Position numbers and translations under genes: made by a program
Source of the DNA: Mallotus nudiflorus
Taxonomy: Eukaryota; Streptophyta; Magnoliopsida; Malpighiales; Euphorbiaceae
Direction: 5' to 3'
DNA length: 64,000 nucleotides
Assembly: GCA_947683625.1 (NCBI GenBank)
Contig: CANTUR010000675.1
Location: 868,001 to 932,000, forward strand
Shown: positions 54,353 to 64,000 of the stretch, in pieces
Position numbering within the stretch: position 1 is the first letter of the stretch
How the letters are laid out: the number at the start of each line of letters is the position of its first letter
The notes under the pieces: generated by a model
What the model saw: the letters and a program-made list of their open reading frames with translations, nothing else
Database searches by the model: none
Told to the model about the DNA's origin: nothing

Positions 54353-55416
54353 TGTTAGTATAGATGTGCCCTAGTGCCAGTTCTTGTAATTTTATCCCTA
54401 TGGCAATAAAATATTCATTTTAAATAAATTGTTTATTATTTGAGTATTTACCCTTTAGTACTATGTTAAAAGAGTTTATTATCAAGAGTTGATAATATGA
54501 GTGATAGATTCTTTTATTACATATGCTATAAAATGTTCATAGTCGTAGGATTAAGAAATGGGTAGTATTAATCCATAGACTATCACCTCTATTTGTTTTC
54601 CTTAATCGGTATGTGATATTGATAGTGGGAGGTAATAACTATCATGCTACTTTATATGAGATATCAGAATAAATATGTGGATACTCATGTGATGGGTGAA
54701 TTGAATAGTGACATAAGATATATGATTACGTGGAAATTCACTTTTATCAACAATCACTTTCTTGGACATAATGGTGCATATGGTCCTTTGACCTGAGGCA
54801 ACACGATCATCCATATATAAGTGGTTAGATTTTGTTACCACTTATATATTTGTGCTAGCCATGTATGGGTATATGGCGTGTGATGGCTCTAGTCGATTAT
54901 ATGTAGGGATGAGTGATTGGCCAAGATGGAATTCATTACCTAGAGTGAACCATGATAAGATCCTATGCTATATAAGTTGTTCTCAATGAATAAGTACTGG
55001 CTAGATCAAACTTGACTTAATCAAAAAGAGTTTTTAGTGCTAAAAAGCATTTCTAGTATAAGTCATGTTTTATTAAGAATTGAACTCAAGATGAGGTTAA
55101 TTGATTGAGGGAATTAAAGTTTGACTGACCATAATTCTAGCCAATGTCAAGATCTTCAAATGAAGGGACATTGAGTGCACGGTAATTATATTCTATAGTT
55201 CTTATGAATCTACAAAAAGCATTCACTTCTAATTAGTTAGTTATGACATCTATGTTAGGGGTCACTCATGACTTATGGAAACCAAATGTGATCAATTGGG
55301 ATTTTCACATTTAGCTAGGAAAGAGTTTCCAATAATATTAAGAGTTAATATTATTTATTTCCATTCTCATTTGGACTTGAACCTAGTAAGTCACACATAT
55401 AAAAGTATCACTAACA
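54353..55416. repeat. Candidate solo LTR without a matching TSD
   Basis: Begins TGTTAGT and ends ACTAACA (perfect 7-base terminal inverted repeat). It has phrases common in plant copia LTRs (ggtcctttgacctgaggcaa). The flanks AGAAA and ATGAT do not match, so it may be truncated or recombined. Confidence 0.45.
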
Positions 55417-56622
55417 ATGATAATAATTAATTTGATTATTAATTAAAGTGTTTAATTAATTAATTAATTAAATTAATTGAATTGGATTTTTACTTGTGTT
55501 GGGATCTAGCATATCTTGAAATCTAATTCAAAGGTTAGGACTATTAAATATTAATTTGGACTTAATTTAATATGTGATATTAATTTTGAGGACCAAATTG
55601 ATATTTGCCAAAAATATTAGTTTGGATATGGACTATGAGATGGGCCATGTATATGTAGCTTAATGGATGTTGACCTTAGCAAGTTATTAATCTTCTTTTA
55701 ACAAACTTAATTTTGAGCAACTAATATGTTTACTTCAAGTGTGTATAAGTTAGGAATAATTTGGAAGTCAAAACAATGATGAACTACCAAAGAAAAATCA
55801 TTCCAAAAAGACATTACAAGCACTATTTTAATCAAGACACTACCCAGAACAAGGTAGTCCCAACCGGGACATATATATCCCGACCAGGGCTAATGCAAAA
55901 ATTCAAATACAATGGCTCGTAACAGCTATTCAATGCTCGTCTTAATTGAGACGGATGATATCCCGACCAGGACCTTATAAATTGCAGCTCAAAAGTTTAA
56001 ATTTCATTCAAATGGACTTTGTTTTTTTTAGAATGAAATTATTGCTTCCAACAGCTATAATTGAATTGCTCAAGTATAAATATGACCTCTAAAGATTATT
56101 TTAAGGTTAAGAAACTTGTTTATTCATTATATACTTTCAAGAATTCAATTAAGCTCTCTAAACTCTTTCAAATTTCATTTTATTATTATATACTCTTGTG
56201 AGAGTTAGTGAGTGTTAGAATAAAAATTTTTATTTTTCTATTTTCTAGGGTTAAGAAAATGAGAAGTGAGATTCTATTCTAAGGAATTGGTTTAAGCGTT
56301 TAGCCATTAAAACACTTAGGATTTCAGTTTTAGTGTGAACCTTGAAATCACTTATGAATTGGTTTTTGAGTGAGCCTAGGAAACTCAAGTTATAAGGTTT
56401 GAGTTAAGCCTAAAACTTAAGTTGTAAAAATCAATCTAGGGAAATAGATTGTGGTGATTCAAAATCCTAACTTGGGGATAAGTTAGGTGGAGATGTAGGA
56501 TTGTTAAGAATCTGAACTCCTTAAATTCTTGTATTCATCATTCTTCCTTCTCAACATTTCTTTTAATTTCTTATTATTGTTTGATAGTCCTATTCACCCC
56601 CCCCCCCTAAGACTCTTTCAAT
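55417..56622 (+). repeat. Copia-2 5' LTR or LTR part
   Basis: Ends about TTTCA at 56620, two bases before the PBS. It has U3 palindromes (55857-55972), TATAAATA at 56075-56082 and a C-run at 56597-56607. No gene. Confidence 0.5.
55857..55972. repeat. U3 palindromes of the GTCCC-GACC-GGGAC type
   Basis: GTCCC/GGGAC around AACC (55857-55870), TCCCGACCAGGG (55878-55889), CGTCT/AGACG around TAATTG (55938-55953) and TCCCGACCAGGAC (55961-55973), all upstream of the TATA box. Confidence 0.65.
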
Positions 56623-56634
56623 TGGTATTAGAGC
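56623..56634 (+). other. Copia-2 primer-binding site
   Basis: TGGTATTAGAGC, one change from the tRNA-iMet complement, followed by ttgaattctagaaac as in other plant copia leaders. Confidence 0.75.
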
Positions 56635-56671
56635 TTGAATTCTAGAAACTTCATTGCTAGAATACAAGATT

Positions 56672-57840
56672 ATGGGGAGTGAATCACAAAACATTTCTTC
56701 ACTTAGACCATTCTTTGATAGTAATGACTATCTTTATTAGAATTTCAAAATGGAGCTATATCTTAATTATGATTCCATCAAACTTTAGGATATTATCCTA
56801 AAAGGTTGGGAACCATCTACAACTACCACTAATGGTATGGTAACTACACTTGTAAAAAGCCAATGGAATAATGAACAAAAGTAGGAAAATCATAAAAACA
56901 AAAAGGCTATAATCACTCTAGTCTCTTCCATGACAAAAGAAGAAAGAGGCAAGCTTCAATATTACATTTCAGCCAAGGAAATGTGAGAGACCTTAGAGAA
57001 CTACTATGAAGGCAACATACAAGTAAGAAGCAAAAAGGTTCAATTTCTTATGTATGAATATGAACTCTTCAAAATGAAGCTTCAAGAATCAATAACAGAG
57101 ATGACAAACTATCCAATGCTCTCCTCATAAAACTTAAGAAACATGAAAAACATTTCTCCAAGGAAGAGGTTAACAATAAGATTCTAAGAATCATACCTAA
57201 GAAGGATTGGGAATCTCAGATCATTTTAATTGAGGAAGCTCAAGACCTCTCTACTCTCTCAACCGATGTGCTTATTGGAAAGCTCCTAACGCATGAGCTT
57301 ACATTCAAATAAAGAGGTGAAGAGCAAGAAGAGAAGGAAGAAAGGAAAAAGAGCATAGCACTAAAATCTCTTTAAGAAGATAATAAAGATGAAAGAATTA
57401 AAGATTTTAGTGACAAAGATGGTGATATTGTCATGCTCACTAAGAACTTTAAGAAGTTTTTTAGAAAGAAAATTTTCTCAAGAGCAAAGGACTCCAACAA
57501 GAAGTTTGAAAGAGATGGTAATAAGAGAACCAAAGAAGTTACTTATTATGAATGCAAGAAATTTGGGCACATCCAAAGTGAGTGCCCCAAACTCAAACTC
57601 AAGTACAAGGGAGCAAAAGATAGGAACAAGGCCTTCAAAGCTACTTGGGATGACTCCTCTGAATCCAAAAAGGAAGAGGAACAATAAGAAGTGGTTAATC
57701 TTTGCTTCATGGCTCTTAAAGATGAAAAAGAGGTACCATCTACTTCTAACTCTTCTTGTGATCAATATTGTGCTTATGATGATGATGATGATGATGTTGA
57801 GAGCTCTATTGTGAGCAAACACTTGCTTAAGTGAAAAAAG
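56672..57840 (+). pseudogene. Copia-2 gag, broken
   Basis: The ATG at 56672 starts MGSESQNISSLRPFFDSNDY and is followed by a UBN2-like copia gag (KKAIITLVSSMTKEERGKL; LLIKLKKHEKHFSKEEVNNK). A basic region and a knuckle (about 57544-57588: YYECKKFGHIQSEC) follow; its first Cys is Tyr. The tail is Asp/Ser-rich (DDDDDD near 57780). Stops and at least one frameshift near 57080 break it. Confidence 0.75.
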
Positions 57841-58740
57841 TTTACTTTCTAAAAAAAAGCATTATAAGTATGAGTTAAATAGCTTAACCAAAGAATTTAA
57901 GAACTTAAAAATTGAATTTTCTAATCTTGTTAAATTAAATGATAAACTTGTTAGTGATTTAAAATCTTTTAATTCCTTGGAAGAGTAACACAAGAAAGCA
58001 AGTGATTAAAATTATAAACTTTCTAATGAGGTAGTTGAGTTAAAAAATTCCATATCAAAATTCAAAAGAGGAAAAAAGAGTTTAGATAATTTACTTAACT
58101 CTCAAAATTTTCATGAAAATACTTATGGAATTGGATATGCTAATGGAATGGTCTCATCTTCATCTTCATCACATATTAAATTTGTTAAAACATCATGCAA
58201 TTCCATTCATTATACCTCTAAACTAATTAAGACTCTAACTCATTTGATAAACAATAAGAAAAAGTCTTATAAGACTCATCCTTCATTAACACAAAGAGGT
58301 AAGGCTTAAACTAGAGCACTTTAACACAAGCATGCTTATATGTACACTAGACATAATCATATTAGGCATGCTACACAACACAATGCATAAAAAAATGTTG
58401 TACAAACCTATTAAAATACATATCGTCATTTTCAATGTATGTCTTATAATGTGACTCAAAAGAGTTATAGGAAGCACACACCAACACAACATGAAAGACA
58501 TGCTTTTTTACACTAGGAAAGCATATCATCTTTGGAGGAATAAATTTGAAAATTTCATATGTTTATATTGTGTGATCAAAGGACATACTGATAATGTACA
58601 CTTCTATAGATGACTACACATGCATTTGCTTCCTTTGGATAATCTTGAAACTAACCAACCTAGACCAAGAAAGGTTTGGGTTCAAAAGAAAACTTAAATT
58701 TTTTTGTGTAGGTGTGCTTGAAATCTATAAGAACAAAAAT
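57841..58740 (+). pseudogene. Copia-2 coiled-coil region downstream of gag
   Basis: A broken frame from about 57826 to 58300 gives heptad-like Leu/Lys/Asn-rich sequence (LTKEFKNLKIEFSNLVKLND) and a Ser run (SSSSSSH near 58155), as in SIRE-type polyproteins. Beyond 58310 the frame is decayed up to the protease. Confidence 0.55.
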
Positions 58741-61240
58741 CAAGTGGTATCTTAATAGTGGGTGTTCAAGGAACATAATGAGAGACAAAGAGTAATCAAT
58801 AAGCTTGATGCTAAAGATGGAGGACATGTTACATTCGGAGACAATGCAAAAGGAAAAATTATTAGCTTTGGAGAAATTGATAATCCTCAATCCTTAACTA
58901 TATGTCATGTGTTGTTTATTAATGGTCTTAAATATAATTTTCTAAGTATAAGTCAATTATGTGACATGGGAAATAAGGTGACTTTCTATCCTAGAAATTG
59001 CTTTATTAGTAATCTTGATGAAAGCAAAGTAATTTTTAGTGGTGAAAGAGAAGATAATGTTTATGTTATTGATTTGAATAAGATTGATAACAAAGACAAC
59101 AAATGCTTAATGTCTATTTCTTTTGACACGTGGATATGATATAAAAGGTTAGGACATGCAAATTTTGAACTTTTAAATGATCTTTGTAAACATGAACTTG
59201 TGATTAGTTTACCTAAGCTTAAATTCACTAATGATAAACCTTGTGATGCTTGCCAAAAGGGAAACTAATCCAAGTCCTCATTTAAGCTCAAATTAGTGTC
59301 CACTTTTATACCACTTAAACTTATACATATGGATTTATTTGGATTAACTAAAGTTGCTAGTCTCGATGGAATGCACTATGTGTTGGGTTTCGAGATTCCA
59401 TACACAACGAAAGAATAAAACTTGAATCACAAACCCGAACCCGGATCCTAGTAATTTGATTAATTGATTAAATCTAAGGTTTTTGTTTTCTTACTAGAAA
59501 TATAGAAAGGGCAAGAAATCTAAAAGGAAGAGAGGAGGTTCACTCCGATGACCCCCTACCTCGAGCTTTTAATTTAGCAGTTCAAATTTGAGACATCTCC
59601 AAAATAATTTATCCTCCATAAGTGTCCACATGAGTAGCCCTTGATTTGAAAATGAATAAGTGCTAGCACCTTCTGTTTATTTCTCAAAAATTAAGAATAA
59701 AAAGAACTCTGTGTTTTGTTTTCTAAAAGAGAGAAAACAAATTTGGTGGCAGAACAATGAGAGTGTATAAAACCCTAAAGAATATAACATATTTATAGAC
59801 ATTTAAATTAGGGTTTCACTTACCAAACAACCTTTTGGTAATTTCTCACTTATTCTTATTCTAATTTTATTTAAAATTAAATTAGAAATAATATTCTATT
59901 TATTTAACATAACCTTTACCTTAAATAAATAAATGTTTTATTTATTTATTTCCACAGAGCTTATTTGGGCTTGTTAAACCCATATTCGTTTTAGGCTTGT
60001 TCAAAGTGTGTGACCCTCTAAGTTCACATGATGTTGGCAGTGGGCCTAATTAAATCTCTATTTAGGCCTACAAGTCATAAGTGGCCTCTAGTAAGACATT
60101 ATGACTACCTAAGTCATGTGAAGCTAATAATCCGACATAACCTAATATACAGTGAATAATCTAGTCCCTTTGTCATATGATATCTTGATTGAATATAAGG
60201 CATAGATTATGTCATCCTTATAGAATTCAATCATATAATTTCTTGATTCCAAGTAGATTGAGAATGATAACTCTTTATTAATTTACTTTAGCATGGTCAT
60301 GCATTTTCCTAAGTCTATCTTATCAAGGGGGCCTATAGATATCTTACTTATATAAATGAGGGACAAATTCCTTCTCAATCACTCATATTCCATACATAAC
60401 TAATTTTCTACCTAACAACAACCTATTTTATCATCTGGTTAAAGATAATGCAAGATTGTGTCAAAATACAAAATAGTTATGTAGAAATCCAAGGTTAGAG
60501 GACTAAGCCAATATTCTACTGATGAGAATTACTTATGACAATTTTCTATATGGTATTCTTATGATGGGTCAATCTAGCACTTTATTTCTCAAATAAGTAC
60601 CTATAAGTTGACTTAATAACTCATATTCATGATTAGTAAAACATAATCATCAATCAACACCATACTAGTTATCATATATTGTTATGACTAGGGATAATTT
60701 GAATAGAACTCATATTTAATCTAAGAGTTTTACTATCAAGTAACATACTTGATTATCTTAGTAAGAATTGGTTATTCAAGTAATTATCATAACACAAAAT
60801 GATAATGAAAAATGCCTCTTTATTAAATAAAATGATAAATTCAAAACATGGTCATACATGATTGACCTAGTGCATATCACTAACACTATGCATATGTATT
60901 GGTTGATGATTACTCTAGATTTACTTAGGTATGTTTCCTTGCTTAAAAGAATTATGCATTTAAAGCTTTTGAAAATTTTGTAAAAAGAGTTCAAAAAGAA
61001 AAAGGTTTTTGTATCTCTTCAATTAGAAGTGATCATGGAACCGAATTTGAAAATGAATTTTTCAAAACCTATCGTAATAAAAATTATATTTCATATACAT
61101 TTTCTTCTCCTAGAACTCCTCAACAAAATGGGGTTATTGAAAGGAAAAATAGAACTCTTATGGAAATGGGTAAAACGATGCTTCATGAGTATAATTTGCG
61201 TCTCTATACTTTTGGGTGAAAGTCGTTAACACATCTCATT
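58741..61240 (+). pseudogene. Copia-2 protease and integrase, split by a solo LTR
   Basis: The protease loop reads Asn-Ser-Gly (Asn at 58754-58756) instead of Asp-Ser-Gly. The GAG-pre-integrase region is at 58762-59139 and the zinc region follows (LGHANFELL, CDACQKGN). The integrase core has Asp in IHMDLFG (59323), Asp in IRSDHG (61024) and Glu in GVIERKNRT (61136), so the triad survives. The core is cut after GMHY by the LTR at 59381-60885. Stops flank the pieces. Confidence 0.78.
59381..60885 (-). mobile_element. Solo LTR of the copia-1 family inside copia-2 integrase
   Basis: On the plus strand it runs from TGTTGGG to CACTAACA and is flanked by CTATG at 59376-59380 and 60886-60890. Its sense is minus. 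It matches 3175-4715 in the same orientation and the copia-1 LTRs in reverse complement. Confidence 0.92.
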
Positions 61241-61930
61241 ACATTTCAAAATAAGTTTTTAAAAGACCAATTTTCAACAAAATATCTTATGAGATATGAA
61301 ACCATAGAAAACCCAAAATCTCATATATAAAAGTATTTAGATACAAGTGCTTTATATTAAAGACCAAGGATAATATTGGAAAATTTGATTCCAAAGCCGA
61401 TGAAGGAATTTTCCTAGGCTATTCTATTTCTAATAAAACATATAAAGTTTTTAATAAGAGAACTCTATTAGTTGAAGAGTCAATGCATGTTGTATTTGAT
61501 AAATCAAACTCACTTGACCATAGACAAGATGTTTGTAGTGTAGATGATGTTGTAGGTGACAATGAGATTATGAAAACTCAAGAAGAAAATGCTAGTAAGC
61601 CTTTAGAACTTAAAGGTCCAAGCAAGGAGGATAATGAGTAGACATCTCAACCTACCTTGAAGGATGAACTTCCAAAGGATTGATAATTAAATAAAACTCA
61701 TTCTCAAGACCTCATTATAGGTGACACTAAAAAAGGGGATAACTACTAGATCTAAATTAAATTCTATTATTAATTTAGCCTTTATTTCTCAAATTGAGCC
61801 TAAAACTGTTGATGATGCATTGAGTGATGAATTCTGGGTCCTTGCCATGCAAGAAGAGTTAAATTAATTTTGAAGAAATAAGGTTTGGACCTTGGTTCCT
61901 AAACCAAAACATCATCCTATTATAGGCACC
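61241..61930 (+). pseudogene. Copia-2 integrase C-terminus and linker to RT
   Basis: Decayed frames with copia integrase C-terminal character (GIFLGYS-like near 61400, KTYKVFNKRTLLVEESMHVVFD near 61440). A variable linker runs to the RT start region (EFWVLAMQEELN near 61830). Confidence 0.6.
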
Positions 61931-62670
61931 AAATAGGTGTTTAGAAACAAGATGAATGAACAAGGTGTCAAAACTAAGAATAAAACTAGACTAGTAGCTA
62001 AAGGTTATAATCAAAAAGAAGGCATTGATTATGATGAAACCTTTGCCCTTGTTGTAAGGTTAGAAGCTATTAGAATGCTACTTGCATTTACATCATTCAT
62101 GGATTTTAAAATTTATCAAATGGATGTTAAAAGTGCATTTATAAATGGTTTCATTGAAGAGGAGGTATATGTTGAGCAACCTCTGGGTTTTTAAAATTTT
62201 AATTCTCCAAATCATGTTTTTAAATTATCAAAAGCATTGTGTGGATTGAAACAAGCTCCAAGAGTTTAGTATGAAAGATTGAGCAACTTCTTACTAGAGA
62301 AAGGGTTCTCTAAAAGAAAAGTTGAAATAACTCTTTTTATAAAGAAATCCAAGCATGATATATTAATTGTTCAAATATATATTGATAATATTATTTTTGG
62401 TGCTCCTAACCATTGCTTTTATGAGGAATTTTCTAAAATAATTCAAGGAGAATTCGATATGAGTATAATAGAAGAACTAAAATTCTTTCTCGGATTACAA
62501 ATTAAGCAATGTAAAGATGAGATTTTCATCAATCAAACCAAATATGTAAGAGATATTCTCAGGAAGTTTGACATGGATGGAGATAAAATAAGCAAAACTC
62601 CAATGAGCACTATAACCAAACTTAATAAGGATGAGAATGGCAAACCTATTGATAAAAGCAATTTAGAGTA
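61931..62670 (+). pseudogene. Copia-2 reverse transcriptase, active site changed
   Basis: The frame 61937-62194 gives KTRLVAKGYNQKEGIDYDET and MDVKSAFINGFIEEEVYV. After a stop at 62192 comes KLSKALCGLKQAPR. The frame 62279-62671 holds the catalytic box as Tyr-Ile-Asp-Asn (62378-62389), so the second Asp is Asn. This is the RVT_2 type RT of Ty1/copia. Confidence 0.85.
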
Positions 62671-63327
62671 ATGATCATATCCCTTTTTTATTTAACTACT
62701 AGTAGACCCGATATTATGTTTACTACTTGCTTATGTGCTAGATTTCAATCAAGTCCTAAAGAGTCTCAATTGAATGCTATCAAAAGAATTTTCAAATATC
62801 TTTATGGTACAATGCATTTAAGATTTTGGTATCCTAAGAGTTACTCCTTTGACTTAATTAGTTATTCGAATGCGGACTTTGCTAATAGCTTACTAAATAG
62901 AAAGAGCACTTTTGAAACTTGTCAATTTTTAGGACAGTGTTTAGTTTCTTAGTTTAGTAAGAAAGAAGTTTTAGTTTCCTTATCCATTGCTGAAGCTAAA
63001 TATATTTCAGCAAGTCTTTGTTGTTCACAGGTCTTATGGAAAAAACAACAATTATTAGACTATGGTTTAAAAATTGATCACATTCCTATTAAATGTGACA
63101 ATACAAGTGCTATAAACCTTAGCAAGATCCCATTTATTACTCTTAAACTAAGCATATAGACAATTGACATCATTTTTGCGTAATCATGATCAAATTGGTG
63201 ATATCTCACTTGATTATGTTGATACAAATAATCAACACGTTGATATCTCCACTAAACCTCTCAATGAAGAGAGATTAAATTTCATTAAACATGAACTTAG
63301 CATGATTGATGGTTTTAGTCTGTCTTG
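62671..63327 (+). pseudogene. Copia-2 RNase H and pol C-terminus
   Basis: The frame 62671-62952 (TSRPDIMFTTCLCARFQSSP, SNADFAN) continues past TAG at 62951. The Glu motif region (SIAEAKYIS) and the copia C-terminus (HVDISTKPLNEERLNFIKHE) follow, with a stop at about 63327. Confidence 0.8.
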
Positions 63328-64000
63328 ATTTTGTGTTAATTTTGCTATATTAATGTTTGGATTCCTTTAAGTTTTCTTTATGTTTATTTTTAGTAAATAA
63401 TACTTGCTCACTAGGTATATTTTTTGTGTTTGTTTTAAAATCCTCATTTTTTTTAATTAATTCTTCCTATTTTTCAAAATTAATAATTAACTAATGAAAC
63501 TTTTATTCATTAAATTAATTATTTTAATTTTTAGCAAAATATATCCCTCCTTAAATGAATTCATTTTAGATACTTATTTAATTCTTCTAATAATCTTCAA
63601 TTAATTCAAAATAAATACAATTAAATTTGTAATGACTTAATTGTAAGATATTTTGGACTTAATTACAAAAAATTTGCAAATTTTCTATGCCAAGGACTTG
63701 GTCTCGCTTGGGATCAGATTATGTCCCGATCGAGACATTATATGTCAATTCTGCATTTTTACATAGAACTGATCCCGAATGGATAACCCAATCAAGATAT
63801 CACTTAGGAGATCATGTCCCGACTGGGATGGGAGCATGTTCCAACGGGACATTAATCCTGATAGCATTAGGATTTCAAATCCTATCAACCTGTTGACTCC
63901 CCAATCAAAATCAAGAACGATTTTTTAGGTTCATATTTAATTCAAATTCAAATTTTGAACTATACCAAACCTAATCTCTTACCTATAAATACCATTTTAT
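63328..64000 (+). repeat. Copia-2 3' region with U3-like palindromes
   Basis: No supported gene. Palindromes such as ATGTCCCGATCGAGACAT (63721-63738) and ATGTTCCAACGGGACAT (63837-63853) precede TATAAATA at 63984-63991. This parallels the order at 55857-56082, so a 3' LTR probably starts between 63330 and 63680. It is cut by the window edge. Confidence 0.5.

Larger units (their letters stand above)
55417..64000 (+). mobile_element. Copia-2: SIRE-like Ty1/copia element, broken
   Basis: U3-like region, TATA box (56075-56082), PBS, gag, coiled-coil region, protease, integrase, RT and RNase H in copia order. It is interrupted at 59381-60885 by a solo LTR of the copia-1 family and continues to the window edge. 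The gag/coiled-coil layout resembles the SIRE/Maximus group. The 5' LTR start is unresolved, and the full 3' LTR is not within the window. Confidence 0.75.

Overview
The window is a heterochromatin-like piece of a flowering-plant nuclear genome, probably a eudicot. It is very AT-rich and consists almost entirely of nested, decayed reverse-transcribing elements. The plant assignment rests on integrated Caulimoviridae-type pararetrovirus (EPRV) copies, plant Ty1/copia and Ty3/gypsy families, a plant mobile domain (PMD) gene remnant and GT-AG introns of about 75 bp. I see no intact host gene, tRNA, rRNA or CRISPR array. The species cannot be named from the sequence.

Layout. EPRV-1 (1-797, minus) is a deleted fragment. 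EPRV-2 (828-8258, plus) carries promoter, leader and a broken ORF1 polyprotein (movement protein, capsid, protease, RT, RNase H), and is interrupted by a solo copia LTR (3175-4715). EPRV-3 (minus, 8259-43450) is opened by two large insertions. The first is copia-1 (11028-25663), which itself contains a nearly complete gypsy element (16633-23995). The second is a Tat-lineage gypsy complex (about 27221-42598). EPRV-4 (43451-53134, plus) lies head to head with EPRV-3. It spans one viral circumference from primer-binding site to primer-binding site and holds a Tat LTR (44571-46181) and a gypsy gag/LTR fragment (49186-51035). After a stretch of unclear repeats (53135-55416) comes copia-2 (about 55417-64000), split by another solo LTR of the copia-1 family (59381-60885). 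Target-site duplications (TSDs) fix much of the order: EPRV first, then copia-1, then gypsy.

The virus is most like the florendovirus type: one ORF1 polyprotein followed by a second ORF of unknown function. The ORF1 stop and the ORF2 start are two bases apart in all three copies that keep the site. ORF2 in EPRV-4 contains a canonical intron-like segment. EPRV-3 lacks exactly that segment, with the frame kept, as if a spliced viral RNA had been reverse transcribed and integrated.

The Tat complex carries a multi-intron PMD gene remnant and a DUF7745-like gene on the strand opposite to gag-pol. The DUF7745-like ORF has a palindrome cluster and a TATA box directly upstream; the PMD gene has a looser version. 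Short palindromes of this kind, with varying complementary arms around a short GATC/GACC-like centre, recur in the U3 regions of several unrelated LTR families here. Another LTR has twelve W-box cores in under 100 bp.

Nothing here looks capable of autonomous replication or transposition. Every coding region is broken by stops, frameshifts or deletions, and many stops sit where a CAA, CAG or CGA codon is expected, as methylated-cytosine decay would produce.
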